A stretch of 64,000 nt of DNA. It comes from JADGRB01 sp036267635. Lineage in GTDB: Bacteria > Myxococcota_A > Polyangia > Fen-1088. Within the stretch, counting starts at the first letter, position 1. Each line of letters opens with the position of its first letter. The notes under the pieces are model-generated. The model ran no database searches. It saw only the letters and a program-made list of their open reading frames with translations, and was not told the DNA's origin. Of the stretch, positions 33,805 to 45,841 are shown in pieces. The translations under genes and the position numbers were made by a program. The stretch is taken from the NCBI GenBank assembly GCA_036267635.1, contig DATAVR010000089.1, positions 62,001 through 126,000 on the forward strand, written 5' to 3'.

Positions 33805-34457
33805 AGGTCGGGCTCCGCCCACAGACGATATCCGCCCTTGATCGCGTCGGCGTTGGTGCAGCGCCGGGCGCCCGGGGGGAGCTTCTTGAGGTGCTTGGAG
33901 TTGCCGCCGCCCAGGACCAGATCCTCGGTCTCGAGCGCGATCGCCAAACGGCCGACGACGTCGGCGACGTCGCGCCGCCACTTCTTCTTGCCGTTCCGTT
34001 CGAGCCCGCGAAGGCCGACGTAGTCCTCGTAGGTCGCCTTCTTGTAGGGAAGGTGCGCGAGCTCCATCGGCACCACGACGCCGTCGGCGATCATCGCCGT
34101 GCCGAGCCCCGTGCCGAGCCCCAGAAACAGCATCCGCCCGCCCTCGTAGGCGCCGAGGGCCTGCATCGCCGCGTCGTTGATCAACTTCACCGGGCGTTCG
34201 AAGGCGTGGCTGAAATCGAACTTGGTCCAGCCGCGCCCCAGGTTGGCGGGCTCGGCGGCGATCTTGCCGCGCTGGACGCGGGTGGGAGCTCCGATGGTGA
34301 CGACGTCATAATGCCAACCGCTGATGAGATCGCGCACGCCGAGCACCATCCGGTACGGGGTCAGCCCCGGACCCGACGGCAGCCTGCGTCGCGATCGCTG
34401 CCCCGAGGCCTGAACCTTGACGTGGGTCCCGCCCACGTCGATGACGAGGATCTTCAT
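33795..34457 (-). CDS. ROK-family polyphosphate-glucokinase-like protein
   Basis: The 220-residue protein starts MKILVIDVGGTHVKVQASG, the phosphate-binding DxGGTxxK motif. It continues with APTRVQRGKIAAEPANLGRG, the catalytic-type LINDAAMQALGAYEGG and the second glycine motif FLGLGTGLGTAMI. This matches short ROK proteins of the polyphosphate glucokinase type, which phosphorylate glucose using polyphosphate or ATP. The zinc-binding CxCGxxGC motif of other ROK proteins is absent, as in PPGK. The ATG at 34457 is preferred to an upstream TTG. Its end overlaps the pseudogene by 10 bases. Confidence 0.82.
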   Translation of the reverse strand: MKILVIDVGGTHVKVQASGQRSRRRLPSGPGLTPYRMVLGVRDLISGWHYDVVTIGAPTRVQRGKIAAEPANLGRGWTKFDFSHAFERPVKLINDAAMQALGAYEGGRMLFLGLGTGLGTAMIADGVVVPMELAHLPYKKATYEDYVGLRGLERNGKKKWRRDVADVVGRLAIALETEDLVLGGGNSKHLKKLPPGARRCTNADAIKGGYRLWAEPDLQG

Positions 34458-34563
34458 GTTATTGCAGGGAAACAATCATACGTCATTTGGGCGTTGGCGC
34501 GGTTCGGGAGAGGTGGGGTCAAGATCGGCCCGAAACTGACGAAAAGGCGAGGGGAGGCGGAAG

Positions 34564-35073
34564 ATGGCCATGTTCGCAAAGAAAGAGAACTGGGAGCAGA
34601 AGGTTGCGTCGGAGGTTGGTGGTCCAGTGCCCCCGCCGCCGGTCAAAACGGCATCGCCGAAGTATGGAATCGCCGAGACGATCCAATTGATGCGGTCGCT
34701 GCCGGCCGATCAGAACAGCGAGCTGGTCGTGCGGGTGGTGCGCGCGACGCTCGGGTCGCTCGACGTGAAGCTGCCGGAGATCATCGAGGACGCGACCCGC
34801 AAACAGAAGGCGGTGCGCGAGCGCATCGCGGACTTCCACGCCAAGAACGCCGAGCTGGAGAAGCAGCTCGAAGCGCACCGCAAGGAGATCGGGACGCTGG
34901 AGGCCGATCTGAAGGAGACGACGGAGGTCAAAGACCGGCTGATGGCGGCCGAGGCGTCCTCCGTGGTGTCGCTGCCGAGCGCGCTCCCCGGCGGCGCCAA
35001 CAAGGTCCCGATGACGACGCTCATCGGCACCAGCGCGCCGCACGACGAGCCGACGCTGATCCCCAAGGCCTAG
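34564..35073 (+). CDS. Hypothetical coiled-coil protein
   Basis: The protein has 169 residues, with no signal peptide. Residues about 75-125 form a heptad-rich coiled coil (VRERIADFHAKNAELEKQLE and following). A Pro-rich segment (VPPPPV) precedes it and a Ser/Pro/Thr tail follows. AGGGGAGG just upstream supports the ATG at 34564. It may be a cytoplasmic structural or scaffold protein. No family recognised. Confidence 0.7.
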   Translation: MAMFAKKENWEQKVASEVGGPVPPPPVKTASPKYGIAETIQLMRSLPADQNSELVVRVVRATLGSLDVKLPEIIEDATRKQKAVRERIADFHAKNAELEKQLEAHRKEIGTLEADLKETTEVKDRLMAAEASSVVSLPSALPGGANKVPMTTLIGTSAPHDEPTLIPKA

Positions 35074-35116
35074 CCGCGGTCCCTGAGGCCGTCCAACGTC
35101 CGTTTAACGTCGTCGG

Positions 35117-36202
35117 CTAAGGCGACAGCGTCAGCGTGCCGGCATCGAGCGAGACCTCGTAGTAGCCGTGCTGACTCCAGGGGAGCGGGCGGCCGCGCTG
35201 AGTCAGCGTGCCGCCGTCCACCTTCACGCGCAGGAATTTTTCCGGTGGGAAGTGGGGCGGCAGCGTCCAGGTCCAGGTCGTGCTCGCGCCCGAGACGACG
35301 GGCGTGAGCGTCGAGACGATCTGCTGCCCACGCCAGTAAGCGGCCACGTCGACCAGCGTGCCGGTCCAGACGTCGGGGAGCGCCTTGGCGTGGCTCATCG
35401 ACGCGGTGACGGCGGTGACCGCCACCGGCGCGTACCAGATGGCGTCGGTCGGCGTCAGCGTGTGGACCAGGAAGATGACCCACTTGCCGCCCGCGCGCGC
35501 GGCCTCGGTGACCCTGTCGAGGCTGGCCGCCCCGTCGCCGGTGGCGACCATGTGGATCGGCAGGTTGTAGGGATCGGTCTTGTCGTTGGGCGCGATCATT
35601 CCACCCGGGACGCCCCGGTTGACGAAGAACCGCGAGGTGGCGGCGCCGTCATAGCCGGTGTCGCCGAACGGCGATGCCGCGGTCCAGACCGTCTTTTGCG
35701 GCGTGTGCTCGACGATGTAGCTGGTGGCCCCGTCGATCTCGGCGTCGAGCGTGGCGAGCGGCCGGCCAGAGGTGCACCCGCTCAGGTTGGCGTGGCAATG
35801 GTGCACGCTGTGGTTGCCGAGCTCGTGGCCGTCCTTCACCGCGGCCTGCCAGGTGGCCTCGAAGCCGGGCTCGGCGTCGTTGTTGGTGGTCAGGTAAAAC
35901 GTCATCGGGACGCCGACGGCGTTCAGCTCGCTGTAGTGCGCGAGGTGCGACGGCTGCGCGTCGTCGAACGTCCAGCTGACTGCCCCCTTGAACCCGGCCC
36001 AGTCGAGCACCGCCAGGTTCGCGGCCGCGCCCGCCGGGCGGGGAACGCCGGTCGCGGCGGGGACCGGGAGCCCCGAGACCTCGGAGAGGACGCGGACCGG
36101 CGGCGGGGCGCTGGCGCTCGACCGGATCGCGGCGGGTGGCGCGACGGCGGCGCCGCTCGCGCACCCGAGGGTCGTGAGGAGAGCGATCGGCAGGAGCCGC
36201 AT
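35117..36202 (-). CDS. Polysaccharide deacetylase (CE4-like) lipoprotein
   Basis: The 361-residue protein starts with a lipobox (TTLGC, Cys14). The NodB-type core shows FKGAVSWTFDDAQPSHLAHY, with the catalytic and metal Asp pair, and HELGNHSVHH, the metal-binding HxxxH motif. The second half (VDGGTLTQRGRPLPW) is a beta domain. CE4 enzymes remove N- or O-acetyl groups from chitin, peptidoglycan or xylan. The exact substrate cannot be read here. The arrangement is single-copy with no adjacent glycosyl hydrolase. Confidence 0.85.
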   Translation of the reverse strand: MRLLPIALLTTLGCASGAAVAPPAAIRSSASAPPPVRVLSEVSGLPVPAATGVPRPAGAAANLAVLDWAGFKGAVSWTFDDAQPSHLAHYSELNAVGVPMTFYLTTNNDAEPGFEATWQAAVKDGHELGNHSVHHCHANLSGCTSGRPLATLDAEIDGATSYIVEHTPQKTVWTAASPFGDTGYDGAATSRFFVNRGVPGGMIAPNDKTDPYNLPIHMVATGDGAASLDRVTEAARAGGKWVIFLVHTLTPTDAIWYAPVAVTAVTASMSHAKALPDVWTGTLVDVAAYWRGQQIVSTLTPVVSGASTTWTWTLPPHFPPEKFLRVKVDGGTLTQRGRPLPWSQHGYYEVSLDAGTLTLSP

Positions 36203-36212
36203 CGCCGGCAGA

Positions 36213-37835
36213 CTAACGTGATTTGCCGGGGCGGATGGTCGCGATGTTGGGCGAGGTGGCGCGTCCGTTGGAGCCGACCACGTCCTGGCGGCCGCCGCGC
36301 GCCTCGATGTAGTACTGCAGCACCTTCCCCGCGATCTTGCCGCCGGGGATCACCGCCGTGTACCACCCCTTCTTCGAGCGGTCCATCGTGCTGACGTTGT
36401 AGAGGACGCCGCCCGCGCGGTAGTAGAGCGCGATCACCTTGGCGTCGATGCTGGGACGCGGGACGCAGTGGACGTAAAGGTCGGCGCCTGAAGGGACCTC
36501 GTCGGGGATGGTGCAGGAGATTGGTTCGGTGACGTGCGCGGGGAGGTCTGGTCCATCGGCCAGCTTGTCGTGCGCGGCGCGCTCCTGCTGTTCCTTGGCC
36601 TTTCGCTCCGCCTCGCGCGCGTCGGCGTCGCGGCGCGCGGCGGCCAGCTTCTCCTTGGCCTCGCGCTCCTTCTTCGCCTCGTCGCGCGTGGCGGCGAGCT
36701 GCCGGTCGGTGTCGGCCTTCTGCTTGGCGAGATCTTGCAGGTTGCGCTTTTCGTCGGCCAGCTGCCGGTCGCTGTCGGCCTTCGCCCGCTCGAGCCTCTC
36801 CTTGGCCTCGCGCTCTCTTTTCACCTCGTCGCGCGCGGCGGCGAGCTGGCGATCGGTGTCGGTCTTCTGCCGGTCGGCGTCGGCCTTCTGTTTGGCGAGA
36901 TCCTGCAGGTTGCGCTTCTCGTCGGCGAGCTGGTGCTCGGTCTCCGATTTGTCGTGCGCCAGCTTGTTGTTCGCCTCGCGTTCCTTCTTCTCGCTCGCCT
37001 GGCTCGCCACGAGCTGCTTATCCTGGTCCTGCTTCTCCTTGGTGAGCTGCTGGAGACGCGCCTTGGTGTCGGCGAGCTGCTTGTCCTGGTCCTGCTTCTC
37101 CTTGGTGAGCTGCTGGAGGCGCGCCTTGGTGTCGGCGAGCTGCCTGTCGGTGTCGGCCTTCTCCTTGGCCAGCTCCTGGGCGTGCCCCTTCACGCCGGCC
37201 ATCGCCTTGTCCTGGTCCTGCTTCTCGCGCTGCAGCTTCTCCTTCTCGGCCTCCTGCAGGCTCTCGCTCACCTTGGCGGCGGCCAGATCGTCGACCAGCT
37301 TCTCCTTGTCCGGATCGCTGCGCGCCGCCTTGGGGGCCCGGGTCGTTTCGGCCGGCTTGGGCGCGGGGGCCTCTTCGGTCTCTGCAGCCGCTGCCGGCGG
37401 CGCGGCTGTCGCCGCCGATTCGCCCTCCTGGTTCTCGGCCTTGTCGAAGGCCGCCAGCACCGCTTTGGAGGCCATGGTCGGCGGGACCTGGATCGCCGGG
37501 CTGATGTCGATCGCCTTGGCGAAATACTTCACCCCCTGGTCGGTCTCCTTGAGCCCGGCCACCTCGACCACGCCGTAAAGGACGTAGACCTGGGCGACCA
37601 GCTTGTTCGAGGCGACGCCATTTTCATCCGCCACCTTCAATGCCTGCTGCAGCTGAGCCTGCGTCTTGTCCAGATCGCCGTCGTCATACGCCGCCGCGGC
37701 CGCCTGGTAGTGCGCCTTGATCTTGGCGAGGATCGCCTTCTGATCGGCGGCCTCGGCCACGAACGCCGTGGTCAGGGCCAACAAAAGGGCGCCCAAGAAG
37801 GCAATGGCGAGGGTCTTGCGCGACAGCTGGATCAT
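36213..37835 (-). CDS. Exported long coiled-coil protein
   Basis: The protein has 540 residues: a cleavable signal peptide (ALTTAFVAEAA), an N-terminal TPR-like helical region (YQAAAAAYDDGDLDKTQAQL) to about 120, an Ala/Glu/Pro-rich stretch, and a coiled coil of about 240 residues made of repeated KEKQDQDKQLADTKARLQQL-type units. A compact C-terminal domain (about 430-530) contains CTIPDEVPSGADLYVHCVPR and a YYIEARGGR strand. It probably acts in the periplasm as a scaffold or spacer. The start at 37835 is supported by the signal peptide. It is only 10 bases from the deacetylase gene, so the two are likely co-transcribed. Confidence 0.8.
   Translation of the reverse strand: MIQLSRKTLAIAFLGALLLALTTAFVAEAADQKAILAKIKAHYQAAAAAYDDGDLDKTQAQLQQALKVADENGVASNKLVAQVYVLYGVVEVAGLKETDQGVKYFAKAIDISPAIQVPPTMASKAVLAAFDKAENQEGESAATAAPPAAAAETEEAPAPKPAETTRAPKAARSDPDKEKLVDDLAAAKVSESLQEAEKEKLQREKQDQDKAMAGVKGHAQELAKEKADTDRQLADTKARLQQLTKEKQDQDKQLADTKARLQQLTKEKQDQDKQLVASQASEKKEREANNKLAHDKSETEHQLADEKRNLQDLAKQKADADRQKTDTDRQLAAARDEVKREREAKERLERAKADSDRQLADEKRNLQDLAKQKADTDRQLAATRDEAKKEREAKEKLAAARRDADAREAERKAKEQQERAAHDKLADGPDLPAHVTEPISCTIPDEVPSGADLYVHCVPRPSIDAKVIALYYRAGGVLYNVSTMDRSKKGWYTAVIPGGKIAGKVLQYYIEARGGRQDVVGSNGRATSPNIATIRPGKSR
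37020..37150 (-). repeat. Two near-identical 63-base repeats in the coiled-coil gene
   Basis: A 63-base unit encoding 21 residues (three heptads) occurs twice in tandem with only a few differences, indicating recent in-frame duplication of the coiled coil. Confidence 0.85.
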
Positions 37836-38075
37836 GCGAATTCGGCGACTGAGTGTACGTGCATTGTCTATTCAGTTGCTCGTCGAACTGAAACGGGCTC
37901 GCCAAAAGAATGGTACCCTGCCGAGAGACCGTGCCCGAGCCAGACGCCGTGACCCGAACGGAGATGATCCGCTTCGTGCGGGCGCGCCGGCGCTGATCCG
38001 GCCCTGGTCTAACTTTCCGGCGCCAGCTCGTAACTTCGCGCCGCCAGCACGGGTCCACCCGACGGAGGTCAGCTG

Positions 38076-38372
38076 ATGACGAACTTTGTTCGTACGGCCC
38101 TGTTCGGTGTGGCGCTCGCCACGTCGTCGCTCGCGTTCGCGCAAACCACGCCACCGCCTGCGCCGCCGCCGGGCGACGGTGACTCGGGTCCCTTCGCCAA
38201 GGTGCGCGAAGCCTGTCACGACGACGTCGAGCGCTTGTGCAAGGAGGTCGAGCCGGGCGACGGGCGCCTGCGCGAATGCCTGCGCGCGCACAAGGACGAG
38301 CTGTCGGAGGGGTGCAAGACGGCCATTCGAGAGGCCAAGCCGCACCACCACCCACGACGCGACGGCAACTGA
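38076..38372 (+). CDS. Small exported Cys-rich repeat protein
   Basis: The 98-residue protein has a cleavable signal (SLAFAQ), a Pro-rich stretch, and one copy of the Cys-rich repeat known from GLG1/FGFR-binding-like families (ACHDDVERLCKEVEPGDGRL, then CLRAHKDELSEGCK). Bacterial versions are common in proteobacteria and have no defined role. The C-terminus is His/Arg-rich (PHHHPRR) and could bind metal. Its TGA is followed at once by the GTG of the receiver gene, so the two are probably one transcript. Confidence 0.8.
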   Translation: MTNFVRTALFGVALATSSLAFAQTTPPPAPPPGDGDSGPFAKVREACHDDVERLCKEVEPGDGRLRECLRAHKDELSEGCKTAIREAKPHHHPRRDGN

Positions 38373-38804
38373 GTGAAGGTCGATGTCCCGCCGCGGTCCG
38401 AAGTCGTGGCGGAGCGCGCCCGGCATCCCGGCGATGTGCTGCTCGTCGAGGATGACGATCTCGTCCGCTACGCGCTCCGCCGCCTGCTGGTGGCGAGTCA
38501 CCGGCCCTGCCTGGTGACGGCGTCGGTGGAAGAGGCGCAACAGGTGCTCGCCGCCCACGCACCTTCGTTGGTGCTCACCGATTACAACTTGGCCGGTCAC
38601 TGGACCGGGATCGACCTCCTGCTCTGGATGCGCCGGAGCGCGCGCCTGCGCGACATTCCGACGGTGCTCATGACCGGCGGCGATCCCGAAGAGATCCGTG
38701 GCCGGCTGGCGGCGGAGGGGCTCGGCGACGTCGAGGTGATCGCCAAGCCCTTCGAGCCCGGCGAGCTCCTCGCGAAACTGGACCGCGCGCCGCCGACACC
38801 CTGA
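38373..38804 (+). CDS. Single-domain response regulator (receiver)
   Basis: The 143-residue protein carries a receiver domain: VLLVEDDDLVRYAL acidic pair, LVLTDYNLAGHWTGIDLL with the phospho-Asp, VLMTGGD with the switch Thr, and VIAKPFEP with the conserved Lys. The loop after the Asp is longer than usual (GHWTG), a variant seen in hybrid-kinase receivers. There is no output domain. The GTG at 38373 directly follows the previous stop. No kinase lies near it. Confidence 0.8.
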   Translation: MKVDVPPRSEVVAERARHPGDVLLVEDDDLVRYALRRLLVASHRPCLVTASVEEAQQVLAAHAPSLVLTDYNLAGHWTGIDLLLWMRRSARLRDIPTVLMTGGDPEEIRGRLAAEGLGDVEVIAKPFEPGELLAKLDRAPPTP

Positions 38805-38833
38805 GGTCTCAAACTCAGGACGACGGGCGCGCG

Positions 38834-41800
38834 TCAGCGTTGTGGCGGCGGTCGGCGCAGATCGAGGGTGAGCGGGAAGTCGGGGTTGCGCTCCTCGGGC
38901 GGCGCTTCTTGCGGGCCCGGCGTGTGGCCGAACGGCCAGAAGCGGGCGATGCGGCGCCCCTCGGCCTCGAGCGCGTTGGTCGGCACCCGCTCGTGGGAGA
39001 GGCCGCCCGGGTGGGCGACGTGGTAGGTGCAGCCGGCGATCGCCCGGCCGGTCCAGCTGTCGATCAGATCGAACACCAGCGGCGCGTGCACGCCGATCGT
39101 CGGGTGCAGCGCCGAGGGGGGCTGCCAGGCGCGATAGCGCACCCCGGCCACCGCCTCGCCGGGGGCGCCGGTCGGGTGGAGCGGGAGCCGCCGGCCGTTG
39201 CAGGCGACGACGTGGCGCGAATCGACCATCCCGCGCGTCTTCACCTCGAGCCGCTCGACCGAAGAGTCGACGTAGCGGGCGGTCCCCCCGGCGCCCGGCT
39301 CTTCGCCGAGCACGTGCCAGGGCTCGATCGCCTGCCGCAGCTCCAGCGTGACGCCGTCGGCGGCGATCGCGCCGGCCAGCGGGAAGCGGAAGTCGCGGTG
39401 GGCGCGGAACCAGTCGGTGGCGAACGGATACCCGGCGCCGCGCAGATCGTCGAGCACGTCCTCGAAGTCCTGCGCCACGAAGTGCGGCAGCGTGAAGCGA
39501 TCGACGAGCCCCGTCCCCCAGCGCACCGGCCGGCGCTGGTACGGCGCGCGCCAGAACCAGGCGACCATCGAGCGCAGCAGGAGCTGCTGGGTGAGGCTCA
39601 TCTGCGCGTGCGGCGGCATCTCGAACGCGCGCAGCTCGACGAGCCCCAGACGGCCGGTGGCGCTGTCGGGGCTGTAGAGCTTATCGATGCAGATCTCCGT
39701 CCGGTGCGTGTTGCCGGTGACGTCGACCAGCAGGTGGCGAAAAATCCGGTCGACCAGCCAAGGGGGCGTGGCGCTCTCCCGGGGAACCTCGCCGAACGCG
39801 ACCTCCAGCTCGTGGACGCTGTCCTGCCGGGCCTCGTCGACCCGGGGCGCCTGGCTGGTCGGCCCGACGAACATCCCGGAGAAGAGATACGACAGCGACG
39901 GATGGTTGACGAAGTAGCCGACCAGGCTGCGCAGCAGATCGGGCCGCCGCAGGAACGGGCTGTCGGCGGGGGTCGCGCCGCCCATCACGACGTGGTTGCC
40001 GCCGCCGGTCCCGGTGTGGCGCCCGTCGAGCATGAACTTCTCGGTGCCGAGGCGGCAGAGCCGCGCCTCCTCGTAGAGGGCGGTCGTCATCTCGGAGAGA
40101 TCGGTCCAGGTGCGGGTCGGGTGGACGTTCACCTCGATGACGCCGGGATCGGGCGTCACCGAGAGGCGATCGAGCCGGTGGTCGCTGGGCGGGTGGTAGC
40201 CTTCGATCCTCACCGGCTGCTTGCGCTCGCGGGCGACGTCCTCGACGGCGGCCACCAGCGCCAGGTACTCCTCGAGGAGCTCGACCGGCGGCATGAAGAT
40301 GTGCAGCATCCCCTCCCGCGGCTCGACACAAAGGGCCGTTCGTACGACGCCACTCGGCTCGGCCGCCCGCGACGTCTCGGGCGACGGCTTCGCCGGCTTG
40401 GGACCGGGCGGGGCGCGGCGGATCACCGGTCCGAGCGGCGGGCGCGCGGCCAGCGGATCGCGCGCGTAGATCTGCATCCGCTCCCCTTCCGACTCCCAGG
40501 GCAGGCCGTCGAGCGGCAGCCGGTACCCCATCGGCGAATCGCCCGGCAGCAGGAAGAGGTGACCGTCGCGCATCGACCAGCGCCCGCTCTCCCACAAGAC
40601 GAGATCGTCGAAGGTCCGCGGGCGCAGCGGCAAGATGTAGCCGGCCACCTCGCCGAGACCGGCGCCGAACACGCGCGCCAGCCGCGCCCGCTCGATCGGA
40701 TCGTCGAGCCGGCTCTCCAGCACGTTGACGTTGATCGGCAGGCGGCGCTCGCGCCACAGGTAGTAGAAGGCGTCCTCGTAAGCGGCCTGCGCCAGATCCT
40801 CGGCCAGCCCCAGCCGGCCGGCGAGCGCGGTCACGAACCCCTGGGCGGCCATCCGATCGGCGCGGCTGGTCGGCCGGCTCGGCTCGGGCTCCTGGGCGAA
40901 GAGCGCCGGGTCGGTCCAGACCGGCTCGCCGTCGCGGCGGAAGTAGACGGCGTAGGCCCAGCGGGGGAGCAGCTCGCCGGGGTACCACTTGCCCTGGCCG
41001 TGGTGCATGAGGCCGCCCGGCGCGAACCGCGCGCGCAGCCGCCGCGCCAGCTTGTCGGCCAGCCGCCGCTTGCCGTCGCCGAGCGCGGCGATGTTCCACT
41101 CGGGCGCGTCGCGATCGTCGATGGAGACGAAGGTCGGCTCGCCCCCCATGGTCAGCCGGACGTCGTAGCGCTGCAGATCCTGGTCGACCCGCGCGCCGAG
41201 GGCGTCGATGGCCGCCCACTGGTCGTCGCGGTAGGGCTTGGTGACCCGCGCCGTCTCGACAACCCGCTGGACGCGCATGGCGAACGTCGCCTTCTCCTCG
41301 ACGCGATCGTCCTCTGACTTGGCGTTGAAGGTGAACGAGCCGCTGATCGCCGCCGCGGTCGACGGCCAGGCGGTGGCGGCCAGCGGGATGTGCCCTTCGC
41401 CGGAAAAAAGACCGCTGGTCGGGTCGAGGCCAATCCAGCCGGCGCCGGGGAGATAGACCTCCACCCAGGCGTGCAGATCGGCCACGTCCTCGGTGACGCC
41501 GGCCGGGCCGCCGTCGAGCGGCTTCACGTCGGGTTTGAGCTGAATCGAGTAGCCCGACACGAACCGCGTCGCGTAGCCGAGCCGCCGCAGGAGCTCGACC
41601 TCCAGCCAGGCGAAGTCGCGGCACGAGCCGTGCCCGCGGACCAGTGTCTCTTCCGGCTCGAAAACCCCCGGCTCCATCCGCAGGTCGTAGCGAAGCCGCT
41701 GGGAGATGTCGCGGTTGATGTCGACCAGCACGTCGATGTTGCGGCGGCCCGGGCGTGCGTACTTGCTGTGCACCTCCTCGATGAGCGCGCCGAACCGGGC

Positions 41801-42172
41801 GTCGGGCGCCGACTGGATGCTGTAGGGCGCGAGCTCCCGCGCCAGCGAGGCCTCGTACCGGAACCCGAAATTCTCCGCGTACTCCTCGACGAAGAAGTCG
41901 AACGGATTGAGCGCGATCATCTCGGCGACCAGATCGACCTCGACGGTCAGCTCGCGCGCCGGCTTGTTGAAGACCAGCCGCGCCTGGTAGTTGCCGAAGG
42001 GATCCTGCTGCCAGTTGAGGAAGTGATCTTCGGGCGTGACCTGCATCGAGTAGCTGACGATCGGCGTCCGGCTGTGCGGCGCCGGACGAAGCCGAACGAC
42101 GTGGGGCTGCAGCACGACCTCACGGTCGTAGCGGTAGCGGGAGCTGTGAGTGAGCGCGACCCGGATTGCCAT
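38834..42172 (-). CDS. Large transglutaminase-like protein with DUF2126
   Basis: The protein has 1112 residues. An N-terminal Bact_transglu_N beta domain (1-80) leads to a transglutaminase core with the catalytic triad visible: Cys184 in GHGSCRDFAW, His234 in DLHAWVEVYL and Asp250 in WIGLDPTSG. The remaining 850 residues are DUF2126, including DVRLTMGGEPTFVSIDD, ADRMAAQGFVTALAGRL and VEVNVHPTRTW. Such fusions usually sit with alpha-E, circularly permuted ATP-grasp and proteasome-like genes and may process amide-linked peptides. Those partners are absent here, and glycogen phosphorylase lies upstream instead, 23 bases away. The ATG at 42172 starts the domain. Confidence 0.87.
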   Translation of the reverse strand: MAIRVALTHSSRYRYDREVVLQPHVVRLRPAPHSRTPIVSYSMQVTPEDHFLNWQQDPFGNYQARLVFNKPARELTVEVDLVAEMIALNPFDFFVEEYAENFGFRYEASLARELAPYSIQSAPDARFGALIEEVHSKYARPGRRNIDVLVDINRDISQRLRYDLRMEPGVFEPEETLVRGHGSCRDFAWLEVELLRRLGYATRFVSGYSIQLKPDVKPLDGGPAGVTEDVADLHAWVEVYLPGAGWIGLDPTSGLFSGEGHIPLAATAWPSTAAAISGSFTFNAKSEDDRVEEKATFAMRVQRVVETARVTKPYRDDQWAAIDALGARVDQDLQRYDVRLTMGGEPTFVSIDDRDAPEWNIAALGDGKRRLADKLARRLRARFAPGGLMHHGQGKWYPGELLPRWAYAVYFRRDGEPVWTDPALFAQEPEPSRPTSRADRMAAQGFVTALAGRLGLAEDLAQAAYEDAFYYLWRERRLPINVNVLESRLDDPIERARLARVFGAGLGEVAGYILPLRPRTFDDLVLWESGRWSMRDGHLFLLPGDSPMGYRLPLDGLPWESEGERMQIYARDPLAARPPLGPVIRRAPPGPKPAKPSPETSRAAEPSGVVRTALCVEPREGMLHIFMPPVELLEEYLALVAAVEDVARERKQPVRIEGYHPPSDHRLDRLSVTPDPGVIEVNVHPTRTWTDLSEMTTALYEEARLCRLGTEKFMLDGRHTGTGGGNHVVMGGATPADSPFLRRPDLLRSLVGYFVNHPSLSYLFSGMFVGPTSQAPRVDEARQDSVHELEVAFGEVPRESATPPWLVDRIFRHLLVDVTGNTHRTEICIDKLYSPDSATGRLGLVELRAFEMPPHAQMSLTQQLLLRSMVAWFWRAPYQRRPVRWGTGLVDRFTLPHFVAQDFEDVLDDLRGAGYPFATDWFRAHRDFRFPLAGAIAADGVTLELRQAIEPWHVLGEEPGAGGTARYVDSSVERLEVKTRGMVDSRHVVACNGRRLPLHPTGAPGEAVAGVRYRAWQPPSALHPTIGVHAPLVFDLIDSWTGRAIAGCTYHVAHPGGLSHERVPTNALEAEGRRIARFWPFGHTPGPQEAPPEERNPDFPLTLDLRRPPPQR

Positions 42173-42195
42173 AGAGGAGCGGACCTTACCAGGCG

Positions 42196-44742
<2,547 letters not shown>

Positions 44743-44927
44743 CGGCCTCATTCCAGCACACCCACGGGGACGTCCGCGTTTCCGTTTTGTCTGGATTTGA
44801 TGAACGGCTGTCAGAAATTGAACGGCGCCGCCCGGACGCTGACGCCGCGGGGGCGCGCGCGTGATGTTCTCGGGGCTTGGCGCGGTGCTCGAAAATTGCA
44901 TGGACGAGGTGCGCGGGAGGCCAGGCC

Positions 44928-45797
44928 ATGGGAACGAAAGAAGCGCGCGGTCAGAAGAGGGTCACGGTCGGGGCGCTGTTCGCCGTCTGGGCCGGGGCGG
45001 TGGCCGTCGCCGGCTGCGGCAGCGTCAGCGGGATCCCGATCGACGAGACGGCGACCCGGATCGCCGACACCGTCTGTCCCAAGGCCTACCTGTGCTGCAC
45101 CGCTGACCAGCTCTCGAGCAACGGCGCTGCCGGCGCCGACGTGACGTCGTGCGAGGTCGACACGAAGTCCAACTACGTCAGCGTGCTGCAGGCGCTGCAG
45201 GCGTCGATCGACCAGAAGCGGGCGACCTACGACTCGTCCAAGCTCGACACCTGCCTGGCCACGATCACGAATTCGGACTGCGCCACGCTGAACCTGACCA
45301 ACCACCTCGCGGGGGTCAAAGGTTGCGAGTCGTTCACCAGCCCGCTGGTCCCGATCGGCGGCGGCTGCTCGCAGGACTACGAGTGTATCAACGGCTGGTG
45401 CAACGTCCCCACCACCTCCGACAACGGCCAGGGGACCTGCACGGGCTTCAGCGGCACGGGACAATCGTGCGCGACGGGCGGCGGGCCGAGCTGCGGCCCG
45501 AACGCCCTGTGCGACCTCGAGGGGACGACGGACAGCTCGGACGACCTGTGCGAGCCGGTCTCCGACATCGGCGGCGGCTGCACCGACGATCTCCAGTGCC
45601 AGAGCTTCAACTGCATCAGCAGCGGTGGCAGCGGGATGACCTGCCAGGCGGCGACCACGCCGCCGCCCGAGATGTGCTTCTACCAGAGCGGCTGCTCGGC
45701 GGCGGGCGGGCGGCCGGGCGCGGGGACGCTGCTCCTTTTCGCCGGCTTCGCCGCGATCGCCTTCCTGCGCGCCGGCCGCGCACGCCGCCGCCGCTGA
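44928..45797 (+). CDS. Cys-rich lipoprotein with MYXO-CTERM-like tail
   Basis: The protein has 289 residues. A lipobox (AVAGC) leads to a helical region (about 30-120) and then a Cys-rich part with motifs such as GGGCSQDYECINGWC and GGGCTDDLQCQSFNC, which resemble Dickkopf/EB-type small disulfide modules. The end reads CFYQSGCSAAGGRP, a membrane helix and RAGRARRRR, the MYXO-CTERM pattern of Cys, helix and Arg. The ATG at 44928 has GGAGG eight bases upstream. It is probably surface exposed. Confidence 0.83.
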   Translation: MGTKEARGQKRVTVGALFAVWAGAVAVAGCGSVSGIPIDETATRIADTVCPKAYLCCTADQLSSNGAAGADVTSCEVDTKSNYVSVLQALQASIDQKRATYDSSKLDTCLATITNSDCATLNLTNHLAGVKGCESFTSPLVPIGGGCSQDYECINGWCNVPTTSDNGQGTCTGFSGTGQSCATGGGPSCGPNALCDLEGTTDSSDDLCEPVSDIGGGCTDDLQCQSFNCISSGGSGMTCQAATTPPPEMCFYQSGCSAAGGRPGAGTLLLFAGFAAIAFLRAGRARRRR

Positions 45798-45841
45798 TTT
45801 CGACGACCTTCCACCACGCGCGGTCGGGGTATGCTCGGGCC

